From NCBI RefSeq assembly GCF_002831585.1, contig NZ_CP025113.1, positions 1,674,001 to 1,738,000 of the forward strand: DNA of 64,000 nucleotides. Direction: 5' to 3'. Origin of the DNA: Bradyrhizobium sp. SK17. GTDB lineage: Bacteria; Pseudomonadota; Alphaproteobacteria; Rhizobiales; Xanthobacteraceae. The number at the start of each line of letters is the position of its first letter. Within the stretch, counting starts at the first letter, position 1. The notes under the pieces were generated by a model. It was not told the origin of the DNA. It saw only the letters and a list, made by a program, of their open reading frames with translations, and made no database searches. The position numbers and the translations under genes are program-made. Below, piece by piece: positions 9,109 to 18,089 of this stretch.

Positions 9109-11181
9109 ATGCCGCGCGCGGTTTTCAGAATGAAGACGGGGGTTGGAATGCCGGGGCTCAAGCGATCGCGGTCGATCAGGTTCCCGACCCTCAGATTTCG
9201 CGCCAAGATCATGCTCGGCTTTGCCGTGACGCTGGCGCTGTCGGCGGCCACCATGGGCTTTGCCTATATGGGCTTCGAGCGGGTCTCCGCCGGGGTCGGC
9301 TCCTATCGCCAGAGCGTCGCGGAAGCCGATCTGGCCCGCAACATCGACCGCGAATTGATCTCCTACCGCTCGCTGGCGCGCTATTACGTCACCACCGGCA
9401 AGGAGGACGATGCCAAGGCGGCACTCGCCGCCGAGGCCAGCCTGAAGGACGCCATCGTGGCGTCGATGAAGGGCACCACCAATCCGGCCCGGCTCGAGCA
9501 GGTCACCAAGCTGGAGCGCGAATTCCGCGCCTTCACCAAGATCTTTGCCGAGATCGTCCGCATCAAGGACGAGAGCGCGCAGACCGCGCAGAACAAACTT
9601 GTCCGCAGCGCGACCTCGATGCGCTACAAGCTCGACGACCTCCCGAGCAATGCCGATGATTCCGAGCTGCAATCGATCCAGTTCGGCGCCAAGAAGGTGT
9701 CCGACCAACTCCAGTCGATCACCGGTGCGGTCAACACCTTCGTCGTCAATGGTGACAAGACGGTTGCCTCCAGCGCGCTCGCACGGCTGAAATTCGCCGA
9801 CAATCTGGTGAAGGGGATCACCTCGAACAACGAGCGGATCACCCAGGGCGTGAAGGACATCACCGCGCTGCTCGAGGAATACCGCGAGGCGCTCGCCAAG
9901 CTGATCGCCAACGCCAAGTCGATCGACGAATTGACCGTCGAGATGACGGAATCGGCGGCCGCCATCAGCCAGGGCGCGGCGGCGATGAAATCCGATCTGC
10001 TCGCCGACCAGAAGCGGCTCGAGAACGAATCGCACGCGATGATCGGCGAGACCGAGCAACTGATCCTGATGCTCGCCGCCGGCAGCTTCGTGCTCGGGTT
10101 GGTCTGGGCATTCCTGCTCGGCAAGGGTATTTCGCGGCCGATCGCAGCGATGTGCGCGGCGATGCGCGAGCTTGCGGCGGGTAATTTCGACGTCGTGCTG
10201 CCCGGCCTCGGCCGCCGCGACGAATTGGGCGAGATGGCCGGCGCGGTGGAGGAGTTCAAGGTCCAAGCGGTCGCCAAGGCCGAGCGCGACGCTGCGACCC
10301 AGGAGGCGCAGAACAAGGCGAGCGCGACCGCGCGGCGCAACGAATTGATTCGCTTCGCCGATGAATTCGAATCCGCGGTCGGCTCGATCGTCTCCAACGT
10401 GTCGGCGTCCGCCGTGCAACTCGAATCCGCAGCCGGCACGCTGACGCGGACCGCGGAGGTCACGCAGAACCTGTCGAGCCAGGTCGCCGGTGCCTCCGAG
10501 GAGGCGTCCAGCAACATGCAATCGGTGGCGTCCGCGACCGAGGAGCTGTCGGCGTCGGTCGACGAGATCGGCCGCCGCGCCAAGGAATCGAGCCAGATCG
10601 CCGATTCCGCCGTGCGTCAGGCCGAGCAGACCGATGCCCGGATCGGCAAGCTCTCGCGCGCTGCGCAGGAGATCGGCGACGTGGTCAAGCTGATCACGGC
10701 GATCGCCGAGCAGACCAATCTGTTGGCGCTGAACGCCACCATCGAGGCCGCGCGCGCCGGCGACGCCGGCCGCGGCTTCGCGGTGGTCGCCTCCGAAGTG
10801 AAGTCGCTGGCGAGCCAGACCGCCAGGGCCACCGACGAGATTTCCACCCACATCTCGGGCATGCAAGCCGCCACCCAGGAATCGGTCGCCGCGATCAAGG
10901 AGATCGGCGGCACCATCGGGCAGATCTCCGGGATCGCGACCAACATCGCGAGTTCGGTGGAGCAGCAGAGCGCGGCAACGCAGGAGATCGCCCGCAGCGT
11001 GCAGAACGTCGCGCAGGGCACCCAGGAAGCGGCTTCGAGCGTCACCCAGGTCAATCGCGGCGCGACCGAGACCGGTGCTGCCTCGGAAGAGGTGCTGAAT
11101 TCGGCCCGCTCGCTGTCGGTCGAGAGCGCAAGGCTGCGCGAGGAACTCGATCGCTTCATGGCGAACATCCGCGCGGCGTAA
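9109..11181 (+). CDS. Methyl-accepting chemotaxis protein
   Basis: This transmembrane receptor has TM1 at about residues 30-52. A helical periplasmic domain of about 265 residues follows, then TM2 at about 322-342 ([18 protein letters not shown]). A HAMP segment and a cytoplasmic signalling domain complete it, with the hairpin tip [20 protein letters not shown] near residue 533. The all-helical sensor region has repeated Lys/Glu heptads and no PAS or Cache motif, so the ligand is unknown. There is no C-terminal CheR-binding pentapeptide. Starts at 9109, 9130 and 9148 are all in frame; 9148 has a GGGGG-containing ribosome-binding site. The gene stands alone. Confidence 0.93.
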   Translation: MPRAVFRMKTGVGMPGLKRSRSIRFPTLRFRAKIMLGFAVTLALSAATMGFAYMGFERVSAGVGSYRQSVAEADLARNIDRELISYRSLARYYVTTGKEDDAKAALAAEASLKDAIVASMKGTTNPARLEQVTKLEREFRAFTKIFAEIVRIKDESAQTAQNKLVRSATSMRYKLDDLPSNADDSELQSIQFGAKKVSDQLQSITGAVNTFVVNGDKTVASSALARLKFADNLVKGITSNNERITQGVKDITALLEEYREALAKLIANAKSIDELTVEMTESAAAISQGAAAMKSDLLADQKRLENESHAMIGETEQLILMLAAGSFVLGLVWAFLLGKGISRPIAAMCAAMRELAAGNFDVVLPGLGRRDELGEMAGAVEEFKVQAVAKAERDAATQEAQNKASATARRNELIRFADEFESAVGSIVSNVSASAVQLESAAGTLTRTAEVTQNLSSQVAGASEEASSNMQSVASATEELSASVDEIGRRAKESSQIADSAVRQAEQTDARIGKLSRAAQEIGDVVKLITAIAEQTNLLALNATIEAARAGDAGRGFAVVASEVKSLASQTARATDEISTHISGMQAATQESVAAIKEIGGTIGQISGIATNIASSVEQQSAATQEIARSVQNVAQGTQEAASSVTQVNRGATETGAASEEVLNSARSLSVESARLREELDRFMANIRAA

Positions 11182-11210
11182 CGAACACGTCAAGCCTATC
11201 AATGATCGTC

Positions 11211-11230
11211 GTCCCGGCGAAGGCCGGGAC
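11211..11230. repeat. GTCCCGGC-GAAG-GCCGGGAC hairpin repeat
   Basis: A perfect 8-bp stem with a GAAG loop lies just after the chemotaxis gene. Related hairpins are at 12343-12360 and 16565-16585. Such interspersed palindromes are common between genes in Bradyrhizobium-type genomes. Confidence 0.85.
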
Positions 11231-11282
11231 CGATAACCACCGATGTTCGTTGGTGCAGAGATAACTCGCCGCGTGCTCTTTT

Positions 11283-11300
11283 CATACGCCGCGGCGTATG
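11283..11300. repeat. Perfect 18-bp palindrome CATACGCCGCGGCGTATG
   Basis: This lies between the left hairpin and the IS30 element. It appears to be the middle portion of the same composite repeat that the insertion element splits. Confidence 0.75.
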
Positions 11301-11307
11301 GGTCCCC

Positions 11308-12340
11308 TGAGTTCCCAAACGAAGTGCAACACTTCCATCTGGAGGTGTTGCCATGGGGCGGACTTACAAGCAGCTCTGCCTGGAGGAGCGATGCGAGATT
11401 GCCAGGCTTTCGGCCGGTGGCAGCTCGATCCGGCAAATCGCGGCAGCTTTGGATCGCCCGCCATCAACGATCTCTCGGGAGCTGAACCGCAATTCTGGCG
11501 TTCAGGTCGGTTACAAGCCCAGCTATGCCCAGCAACAGATGCGAGCGCGGCGCTGGACGGGCTCTCGCCTCGAACGAGAGCCCGGCCTGCGCCGCGCGGT
11601 GTTGGAACGTCTTGGTCGGGGCTGGTCGCCCGAGCAGGTCGCCGGCCGGCTGGCGCGTGAGCACGGCCGCAGGGTGATCTCCTATGAGAGCATCTACCGC
11701 TTCATCTATGCCCAGCTCACCCGCACCTCGGACTTCAGCTGGCGGCGCTATTTGCCGCGCGGCAAGAGCAAGCGCGGTCGTCGCGGCAAGCGGGGCGGCA
11801 GTCCCGCAAGCTTCATCGAAGGCCGTGTTTCGCTGGATCAGCGCCCCATCGAGGTCGCCGATCGCAAGACCCCGGGCCATTGGGAGGCCGACCTCATGAT
11901 GTTCTCCAAATACGGTCAGCAGATCTTGGCCGTGCATGAGCGCACCTCCCGCCTGTTGCTCGGCGTCCCCCTCGCAAGCAAGCTCGCCTCCGGCGTCGCC
12001 CACCATCTCGTGCGCCTGTTCGAGGTCCTGCCACAACCGATCCGCCGGACCGTCACCTTCGACAACGGCACCGAGTTCGCAGCTCACCTTTCCTTGCAAA
12101 GCCTCTTGATCAAGACGTTCTTCTGCGATCCCCACGCCCCCTGGCAGAAAGGTGGCATCGAGAACGCCATCGGCCGCATGCGCCGCTTCATCCCGCGCAA
12201 CACCGACCTTGAGAAGCTGCCGACCCGCCGCCTTCGCAAGTCCATCGCCGCCTACAACAACACCCCGCGCAAATGCCTTGACTTCAAGACCCCGACAGAG
12301 GTCTTTGCTGCTCAAGTGTTGCACTTCGAGTGTGAATCCA
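11308..12340 (+). mobile_element. IS30-family insertion sequence
   Basis: This element of about 1.03 kb holds one transposase frame. Its ends are imperfect inverted repeats sharing CGAAGTGCAACACTT. The left end reads TGAGTTCCCAAA before that core, and the inverted right end reads TGGATTCACACT. The flanks show CC at 11306-11307 and 12341-12342, consistent with the 2-3 bp target duplications of this family. It sits inside a composite hairpin repeat, and its right end faces the MFS gene. Boundaries are inferred from the inverted repeats and could move by a few bases. Confidence 0.85.
11353..12339 (+). CDS. IS30-family transposase, reading frame open past the IS end
   Basis: The protein begins MGRTYKQLCLEERCEIARL, an IS30-type helix-turn-helix, followed by a second one around PSTISRELNRN. 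The DDE catalytic core is intact: GHWEADLMM (first Asp), VTFDNGTEFA (second Asp) and KGGIENAIGRMRRF (Glu). I see no frameshift, so it may be active. No stop codon occurs before the right end of the element. Translation continues through 188 bp of flanking DNA into the MFS gene in the same frame, giving an open frame of 889 codons to 14022. The entry is cut at the last complete codon inside the element. Confidence 0.9.
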
Positions 12341-12342
12341 CC

Positions 12343-12360
12343 TCCTGGCTTTCGCCAGGA
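12343..12360. repeat. TCCTGGC-TTTC-GCCAGGA hairpin repeat
   Basis: This seven-bp stem lies immediately right of the IS30 element. With the hairpin at 11211-11230 it probably formed one composite repeat before the insertion. Confidence 0.75.
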
Positions 12361-12486
12361 CGACGACAAAGAACAGCGCGCCGCAAATCCGGCTCTATGC
12401 CGCGTTGCGGGAACCCTTGCTTCCCCGCGGCGTTGACGTCCCGTGGCGGGCACTCCGTTTGCCGCAATCCTAGAAGGGAGAACCTT

Positions 12487-12501
12487 GGAACGTATCGTTC
12501 C
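12487..12501. promoter_or_regulatory. GGAACG-TAT-CGTTCC dyad upstream of MFS gene
   Basis: Perfect 6-bp arms around a 3-bp centre lie 27 bp before the MFS start codon, a reasonable place for an operator. The GGAAC arm also resembles an EcfG -35 element, but no correctly spaced -10 follows. The function is inferred. Confidence 0.4.
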
Positions 12502-12528
12502 GGGGGTTTTTCCCATTGGTCCATTCTG

Positions 12529-14022
12529 ATGAACTCGCAGCGGACACAATTGGGTTCTGCAACAACGACGGACGCGACATCGTCGCCGGCCGGGCCGGGC
12601 GACGACCGCATCATCGAGACGTCGATCCCGCTGCGTCTCGACAATCTGCATTGGAGCGGCTTTCACACCCGCGTCGTGCTGGCGCTCGGCATCACCTGGA
12701 TTCTCGACGGGCTCGAAGTGACGCTCGCGGGCGCGCTGTCGGGTGCGCTCAAGGACAGCCCCACGATGCGCTTCTCCAACGCCGATGTCGGGCTGGCCAG
12801 CAGCGCCTATCTCGCCGGCGCCGTGCTCGGCGCGCTCGGCTTCGGCTGGCTCACCGACCGGATCGGCCGCAAGAAGCTGTTCTTCATCACGCTCGCGCTG
12901 TATCTCTCGGCCACGGCCGCCACCGCGCTGTCGTGGAATGTCGCGAGCTACGCGCTGTTTCGTTTCCTCACCGGTGCCGGCATCGGCGGCGAATACACCG
13001 CGATCAACTCGACCATTCAGGAATTGGTGCCGGCGCGCTATCGCGGCTGGACCGATCTCGTCATCAACGGCAGCTTCTGGATCGGTGCCGCGATCGGCGC
13101 GCTGAGTGCCATCGTGCTGCTCGACCCCGCCTTCCTTGCGCCGGACCACGGCTGGCGGATCGCTTACTTCACCGGCGCGGTGCTCGGCCTTGTCGTGTTG
13201 CTGATGCGGATGTGGATTCCGGAGAGCCCGCGCTGGCTGATGATCCATGGCTATCCCGATCAGGCCCAGAAGATCGTCGCCGATATCGAGACCTCCGTGC
13301 TCGGCCACGAACAGCCGAGCGAGAGGTTCGATAAGATCAAGCTCCGGATGCGCGATCATACGCCGCTGCGCGAGGTCGCGGTGACGCTGTTCTCGACCTA
13401 CCGGCAGCGCTCGCTGGTCGGGCTGACGCTGATGGCCGCGCAGGCGTTCTTCTACAACGCGATCTTCTTCACCTTCGCGCTGATCCTGACCGATTTCTTC
13501 GGCATCGCCGCCAGCAATGTCGGCTGGTACATCCTGCCGTTCGCCGCCGGCAATTTCCTCGGGCCGCTGCTGCTCGGCCGCCTGTTCGACACGCTCGGCC
13601 GCCGCACCATGATCACGCTGACCTATGGCGTGTCGGGCGTGCTGCTGGCGCTGTCCGGCTACCTGTTCTCGATCGGCGTGTTCAGCGCGCAGACCCAGAC
13701 CATCGCCTGGATGGTGATCTTCTTCTTCGCCTCGCCCGCCGCGAGCGCCGCCTATCTCACCGTCAGCGAGACATTCCCGCTGGAGGTCCGCGCGCTCGCG
13801 ATCGCCGTTTTCTACGCGATCGGCACCGGCATCGGCGGTGTGATCGGACCGGCGCTGTTCGGCGTGCTGATCGATACCGGATCGCGCAACAGCGTCTTCG
13901 CCGGCTACCTGCTGGGGTCGGCACTCATGTTGGTCGCCGCAGCCGTCGCATGGCGCTATGCCGTCGCGGCCGAGCGAAAATCGCTTGAATCTGTCGCGCG
14001 ACCACTGGCATTCGTGGAGTAG
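12529..14022 (+). CDS. MFS transporter, sugar/metabolite-proton symporter type
   Basis: This 497-residue inner-membrane transporter has about twelve hydrophobic segments. The signature loop between TM2 and TM3 reads GFGWLTDRIGRKKLFF. Others are GAGIGGEYTAINSTIQELVP, MWIPESPRWLM and the second-half motif GRLFDTLGRRTM, all typical of the SP/MHS-like MFS group. An N-terminal hydrophilic stretch of about 35 residues precedes TM1. It is followed within six bases by otsB, so a link with trehalose metabolism is possible but the substrate is unknown. ATG 12529 is in frame with the upstream IS30 transposase. Confidence 0.88.
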   Translation: MNSQRTQLGSATTTDATSSPAGPGDDRIIETSIPLRLDNLHWSGFHTRVVLALGITWILDGLEVTLAGALSGALKDSPTMRFSNADVGLASSAYLAGAVLGALGFGWLTDRIGRKKLFFITLALYLSATAATALSWNVASYALFRFLTGAGIGGEYTAINSTIQELVPARYRGWTDLVINGSFWIGAAIGALSAIVLLDPAFLAPDHGWRIAYFTGAVLGLVVLLMRMWIPESPRWLMIHGYPDQAQKIVADIETSVLGHEQPSERFDKIKLRMRDHTPLREVAVTLFSTYRQRSLVGLTLMAAQAFFYNAIFFTFALILTDFFGIAASNVGWYILPFAAGNFLGPLLLGRLFDTLGRRTMITLTYGVSGVLLALSGYLFSIGVFSAQTQTIAWMVIFFFASPAASAAYLTVSETFPLEVRALAIAVFYAIGTGIGGVIGPALFGVLIDTGSRNSVFAGYLLGSALMLVAAAVAWRYAVAAERKSLESVARPLAFVE

Positions 14023-14028
14023 ACCAGG

Positions 14029-14859
14029 ATGAAGCATGAATTGGCCGAAATGCCGCTGGATGACGACATCGGCCCTGATCGAGCGACGGACAGCGTGCCG
14101 GCGCCCGCGTCGCTGATTCCGCCGTTGGCGCGGACCGCCGTGCTGCTCGATATCGATGGTACCCTGCTCGACTTTGCGCCGACGCCGCGCGAGGTGTGGG
14201 TGCCGCCGGAGCTCGCGACGACGTTGAAGCAGCTGCATGAGCGTACGGGCGGCGCGTTGGCGCTGGTCTCCGGCCGCTCGCTCAATGACATCGACCTGAT
14301 CTTCGCCCCGGATGTGTTTCCCGCGATCGGCGGCCATGGCGCCGAGATGCGGTTGCAGCCGGACAGCGAGGCGGTCGCCGCGCACGCGCCGCCGCTCGAC
14401 AAGGAATTGAAGCGTCGCCTTGCCGCGATCGCAAAGCTCAGCCCAGGCATTCTGCTCGAGGACAAGGGCTATTCGCTGGCGCTGCATTACCGGCTGGCGC
14501 CGCAGGCGGAGAAGGCGATCTATGAAGCGGTGTCGTTGATCCGCGCCGAGCTGCCGACCGCGCCGATCGAGGTGCTGCCGGGCAAGAGCGTCTGCGAGAT
14601 CAAGCATTCCGGCTTCACCAAGGCGACCGGCGTGCGCGAGCTGATGACGCATGCGCCGTTCAAGGGCCGCCGTCCATTCTTCATCGGAGACGATGTGACC
14701 GACGAGACCGTGTTCGCGATCATGCCCGACTACGACGGTCTCGCATTCTCCGTCGGCCGTCACGCGACCGGCGTCGCCGGACATTTCGAGGCGCCGCGCG
14801 ATGTGCGTCAATTTCTCGCGGACCTGCTCGATGGTGATCGGGACATCAGTCTGACCTGA
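14029..14859 (+). CDS. otsB: Trehalose-6-phosphate phosphatase
   Basis: This 276-residue HAD-superfamily enzyme removes phosphate from trehalose-6-phosphate in the cytoplasm. Asp41 and Asp43 in LLDIDGTLLDF are the nucleophile and acid/base. LVSGRSLNDID, GGHGAEMR, EVLPGKSVCEIKHSGFTK and FIGDDVTDETVF are the remaining family motifs. The N-terminal 35 residues are a non-conserved extension. It lies six bases after the MFS gene and about 200 bp before otsA. Confidence 0.95.
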   Translation: MKHELAEMPLDDDIGPDRATDSVPAPASLIPPLARTAVLLDIDGTLLDFAPTPREVWVPPELATTLKQLHERTGGALALVSGRSLNDIDLIFAPDVFPAIGGHGAEMRLQPDSEAVAAHAPPLDKELKRRLAAIAKLSPGILLEDKGYSLALHYRLAPQAEKAIYEAVSLIRAELPTAPIEVLPGKSVCEIKHSGFTKATGVRELMTHAPFKGRRPFFIGDDVTDETVFAIMPDYDGLAFSVGRHATGVAGHFEAPRDVRQFLADLLDGDRDISLT

Positions 14860-15004
14860 TCGAGTCGGTTTCATCGCAGCCGATTCGAATGCGGTGCTTT
14901 TGCGTCGTCGCGTGCACCTCACGCGTCATTTTCTTTTCGCGAGTTCCCGTGAGTTCCGTGGGCCTTCGCCAGAATTTGGTTTCATTTGGGAGATTCCTTG
15001 GTCA

Positions 15005-15029
15005 GGAACCATCTTGATGAATGGTTGTT
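15005..15029 (+). promoter_or_regulatory. Candidate EcfG-type (general stress sigma) promoter for otsA
   Basis: GGAAC at 15005-15009 and TGTT at 15026-15029 are separated by 16 bp. The consensus for alphaproteobacterial EcfG sigma factors is GGAAC-N16/17-CGTT, so only the first -10 base differs. It ends 31 bp before the GTG start of otsA. Trehalose synthesis is a known EcfG-dependent trait in related bacteria. Confidence 0.55.
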
Positions 15030-15060
15030 AATACGCGAGTGACCAACAGGAGGGGACCTG

Positions 15061-16512
15061 GTGAACCTCGTCGTCGTATCGAACCGCGTCTCGCGCGGAA
15101 AACCTAACGAACCCATGACGGGGGGGCTGGCTGCGGCATTGTTGCCGGTGGTGGAAAAAACAGGGGCAATATGGGTTGGTTCCAGCGGACGGGTCCGTGA
15201 CGGGAACCACAAGGAACCTTTCGCGGAGGTCGAAGCACTCGGCGCGGGCGCGCTGGCGATGCTCGACCTGCCGGCCGCGCATTACGGCGGCTACTACGAA
15301 GGCTTTGCCAATTCGGCGCTGTGGCCCGCGATGCATTCGCGCGCCGATCTGATTCGCGCCTCGCACGAGGACTATGCGAGTTATCGCGAGGTGAATGCGT
15401 TCATGGCGCGTGCGCTGTTGCGCTTCCGCAAGCCCGATTCCGTGTTCTGGATCCAGGATTACCATTTCCTCGCGCTCGGCGCCGAGCTGCGCGATCTCGG
15501 GGTGACGCAGCCTGTCGGCTTCTTCCTGCACACGCCGTGGCCCGTGCGTGCGGTGATCGCGGGGGTGCCCAATCACCGTGAGCTGATCGAGGCGATGCTG
15601 TCCTATGACCTGATCGGGTTCCAGACCGATGAGGATTGCGAGAATTTCCTGAGCTATGTGCAGAACGAGCTCGAGCTCGAGGTGCGCGACGGCGTGGTCA
15701 ATTCGTCGTTCGGCCGCACCCGCGCCGCGGTATTCCCGATCGGCATCGATCCCGGCAAATTCGCGCAGCAGGCCACCAAGGCGATGACGCATCCCGACGT
15801 GACGCGGCTGCGGCGCAGCCTCAACAACGAGAAGCTCGCGATCGGCGTCGACCGGCTCGACTACTCCAAGGGCCTCGTCAATCGTATCAAGGCGTTCGAC
15901 CGGATGTGGGCGCTGTATCCGAACCTGAAGCGTTCGGTGTCGATGTTGCAGATCGCAACGCCGTCGCGCGGCGCGATCGAGGCCTATGGCAATCTCGCCA
16001 GCGAGGTGGCGAAGCTCGTCACCGATGTCAACGGCGAGCATGGCGAGGTGGACTGGACGCCGATCCGCTATCTGAACAAGGGCTTCGGCCAGGGCGTGCT
16101 CGCGGGCCTCTACCGTACCGCGCAGGTCGGCGTGGTGACGCCGTTGCAGGACGGCATGAACCTCGTCGCCAAGGAATATGTCGCGGCACAGAATCCGGCC
16201 GATCCCGGCGTGCTGGTGCTGTCGAAATTCGCCGGTGCGGCAAACGAGCTCGACGCCGCGTTGCTGGTCAACCCGCACGACATCGACGGCATGGCGCGTA
16301 CCCTGGCAACGGCGCTGGCGATGCCGCTGACCGAGCGGCGGATGCGCTGGGAAGCCATGATGGAGCGGCTGAACGGCGGCACCATCCAGCAATGGTTCGC
16401 GGACTTCATCGAGGCACTGCAAGACACGCACAATTCGGCAAATGCGGCGCTGCCGGAGCCACCAGCCCTGTGGCCGCGCCGCACGGCGGACCTTGCCGCG
16501 CGATATCACTGA
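15061..16512 (+). CDS. otsA: Trehalose-6-phosphate synthase
   Basis: This 483-residue GT20 glycosyltransferase makes trehalose-6-phosphate from UDP-glucose and glucose-6-phosphate. Family motifs occur in order: VVSNRVSRGK, GGLAAALLPV, WIQDYHFLALGAELR, FFLHTPWP, GVDRLDYSKGL and the nucleotide-binding GMNLVAKEYVAAQ. The length is normal. The GTG start is preceded by GGAGGGGACCTG. With otsB it completes the OtsAB pathway for osmo- and desiccation protection. A separate stress-type promoter upstream suggests it can be expressed apart from otsB. Confidence 0.96.
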   Translation: MNLVVVSNRVSRGKPNEPMTGGLAAALLPVVEKTGAIWVGSSGRVRDGNHKEPFAEVEALGAGALAMLDLPAAHYGGYYEGFANSALWPAMHSRADLIRASHEDYASYREVNAFMARALLRFRKPDSVFWIQDYHFLALGAELRDLGVTQPVGFFLHTPWPVRAVIAGVPNHRELIEAMLSYDLIGFQTDEDCENFLSYVQNELELEVRDGVVNSSFGRTRAAVFPIGIDPGKFAQQATKAMTHPDVTRLRRSLNNEKLAIGVDRLDYSKGLVNRIKAFDRMWALYPNLKRSVSMLQIATPSRGAIEAYGNLASEVAKLVTDVNGEHGEVDWTPIRYLNKGFGQGVLAGLYRTAQVGVVTPLQDGMNLVAKEYVAAQNPADPGVLVLSKFAGAANELDAALLVNPHDIDGMARTLATALAMPLTERRMRWEAMMERLNGGTIQQWFADFIEALQDTHNSANAALPEPPALWPRRTADLAARYH

Positions 16513-16849
16513 GCAAGCATAGAGCTTGCGGGATGGGCGCGTTAAGTCGCCCGTCCAATGTGTTGTCCCGGCCTTCGCCGGGGACGACGGCAGGTTTGTG
16601 GCACCCCGGTGATCTGCGGCTGGGCGCTGTGCGCCCATGACGAAGGCATCCATCGGCTGCATTGCTTGATTTGTGCCGGTCTCTGACCAGCCGACGCCCA
16701 GAATCGCGCGCGACGGCCCGCAACAGCATGCAGCGCCGCCGGACTATCCGCTAATTTATCTAATATTTTCAATCTATTGGGGAAATTTCGTGCCCCAGCC
16801 TCGCGCTCCCTTGCAAAATCCGCCCCGGCCCTTCAAGAGAGGGCCTCCC
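16513..16849. other. 337-bp spacer between otsA and tRNA-Ser
   Basis: It contains a GTCCCGGC-type hairpin (listed separately). About 80 bases before the tRNA is an AT-rich tract around TAATTTATCTAATATTTTC, a plausible tRNA promoter region. I see no protein gene. Confidence 0.6.
16565..16585. repeat. GTCCCGGC-CTTC-GCCGGGGAC hairpin repeat
   Basis: This belongs to the hairpin family seen at 11211-11230, here in the inverse orientation and with one extra G in the right arm. It lies 52 bp after otsA and may act as a transcript end. Confidence 0.75.
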
Positions 16850-16939
16850 GGAGAGATGGCCGAGTGGCTTAAGGCGCACGCTTGGAAAGCGTGTGTGCGG
16901 GAAACCGTACCGTGGGTTCGAATCCCACTCTCTCCGCCA
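16850..16939 (+). tRNA. tRNA-Ser (GGA)
   Basis: This is a complete 90-base class II tRNA. The acceptor stem GGAGAGA pairs with TCTCTCC. The anticodon loop is CTTGGAAAG with anticodon GGA. A long variable arm (GTGTGCGGGAAACCGTAC) follows, then the T-arm GTGGG-TTCGAAT-CCCAC. The 3' GCCA is encoded. Upstream lies conserved-type DNA (otsA); downstream is an accessory region of small orphan genes, so its 3' end is a possible integration site, although I found no second copy of it in the window. Confidence 0.97.
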
Positions 16940-17221
16940 TTGCTACGCCACAGGTCTCCCCAATATCCGCTTATTCGAATCTACCGCAAGGCCACCGAAG
17001 CACCCTGCGATTCTGCGCTGTTCTTCGCGCGGGCTGTAGTTTCGCCGCGGGTTCGGAGGATAGATCTTCGCCGCGATACCTTCTTCGATATCCCGGTGCT
17101 GGCCTGTTTTAGACGTCAATGGCTTAATCTGAAAATCGCATTAGGCTGAATTGGCCAGCAGACAACCCGGAACAAAGCTGACCCATGTTAGTTAGCAGGC
17201 AGTTCTAGGGGCAACGGTGCC

Positions 17222-17374
17222 GTGTGCGAGAAATGCGACGAACTTGACGAGAAGATCGCTCACGTAAGGAGGCTATCTCAACCCGCCTTGGACCCGCTCA
17301 CATTGGACAACTTCGCAGCTCTTGTAGAGTATGAGAGCGAGAAGAAAGCTCTCCACCCGGGAGATCGAGGGTAG
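17222..17374 (+). CDS. Small conserved protein with CxxC (50 aa)
   Basis: A GTG start opens a 50-codon frame beginning MCEKCDELDEKIAHVRRL and ending EYESEKKALHPGDRG. The Cys-x-x-Cys at the N-terminus followed by a charged helix matches a small rhizobial protein type I recall (MCEKC...KIxHYRxL...AEKAALHPE). No function is known. The ribosome-binding site is weak, so the call rests on composition and resemblance. Confidence 0.6.
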   Translation: MCEKCDELDEKIAHVRRLSQPALDPLTLDNFAALVEYESEKKALHPGDRG

Positions 17375-17536
17375 TGCCGCCACTGTTGGCGGCCTCCTTC
17401 ATTCCGCGGTTTCATTGTCATCGTCTTCGGACAAGACGTGTGATCATGCGAGATTGCGGCCCTGTTCGGCAGGATCACCCGGCTTGAGCCCAAGCCGGAT
17501 GATCGCAATAGGCGCGGTTGGCAAGTTTGCGGCTTG

Positions 17537-18046
17537 TTATGCTGCTAGGTCATCTTCAGCTTCAACGTTGACCAAGGTCTCGGCGAGCTTGGTAAGTGCA
17601 GAATCAGTCGCCTGTTCCTCGTCCAGAGTCGCTTGCAGGAGATTGGCGGCTTCCGGCATTCCGAGCTCTTCGGCCCATGTCCGCAGCGTTCCGTAACGCG
17701 ACATTTCGTAATGCTCGACGGCCTGGGCCGCCGCCAGCAGGCCGGCGTCGAGCGCGGGCATTCCCTTGAAGACCTTCATGATCTCGGCACCCTCTTCAGT
17801 GATGCCATTGATCGCCGCGCAGGTCTTTCCACGCGCCGGCTTGCCGATGATCTTGAATACTTTATCGAGCCGCTTGATCTGGCCTTCCGTCTCCCGCAGA
17901 TGCTTGGTGAATGCCTTCTGCAGGTCTTTCGACTGTGCCGCTTTCGCCATCTTCGGAAGCGTTTTCACGATCTTGTTCTCGGCAAAATAGATGTCCTTGA
18001 GCGTTTCGTGGAAGAGGTCGCTCAGCAGCATTGGCTTTTTGGCCAT
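17537..18046 (-). CDS. DUF892 / YciE-YciF-type ferritin-like stress protein
   Basis: This 169-residue all-helical protein begins MAKKPMLLSDLFHETLKDIY and has the family pattern LKDIYFAENKIVKTLPKMA, then AVEHYEMSRYGTLRTWAEEL. DUF892 proteins are four-helix ferritin-like proteins induced by osmotic or general stress, with Glu/His residues suited to bind metal. The length is typical. Downstream on the same strand I see no partner. Upstream is a 22-codon hydrophobic frame. Confidence 0.92.
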   Translation of the reverse strand: MAKKPMLLSDLFHETLKDIYFAENKIVKTLPKMAKAAQSKDLQKAFTKHLRETEGQIKRLDKVFKIIGKPARGKTCAAINGITEEGAEIMKVFKGMPALDAGLLAAAQAVEHYEMSRYGTLRTWAEELGMPEAANLLQATLDEEQATDSALTKLAETLVNVEAEDDLAA

Positions 18047-18089
18047 GGGGTGTCCTTTGTTTGAGAGGTTGTCAGAAGCTGGTCCGGCG

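Noticed and set aside
9055..11436. A 793-codon reverse-strand frame opposite the chemotaxis gene
   Set aside because: It has low-complexity Arg/Gly/His composition and no motif. It is a mirror of the high-GC chemotaxis gene.
11464..14922. A 1152-codon open frame on the reverse strand
   Set aside because: It lies antisense to the IS30 transposase, the MFS gene and otsB, is rich in Arg, Gly and His, and has no domain. Long antisense frames are common in GC-rich codon-biased DNA.
16673..17149. A 158-codon frame across the tRNA-Ser
   Set aside because: It spans the tRNA gene and has no motif or ribosome-binding site.
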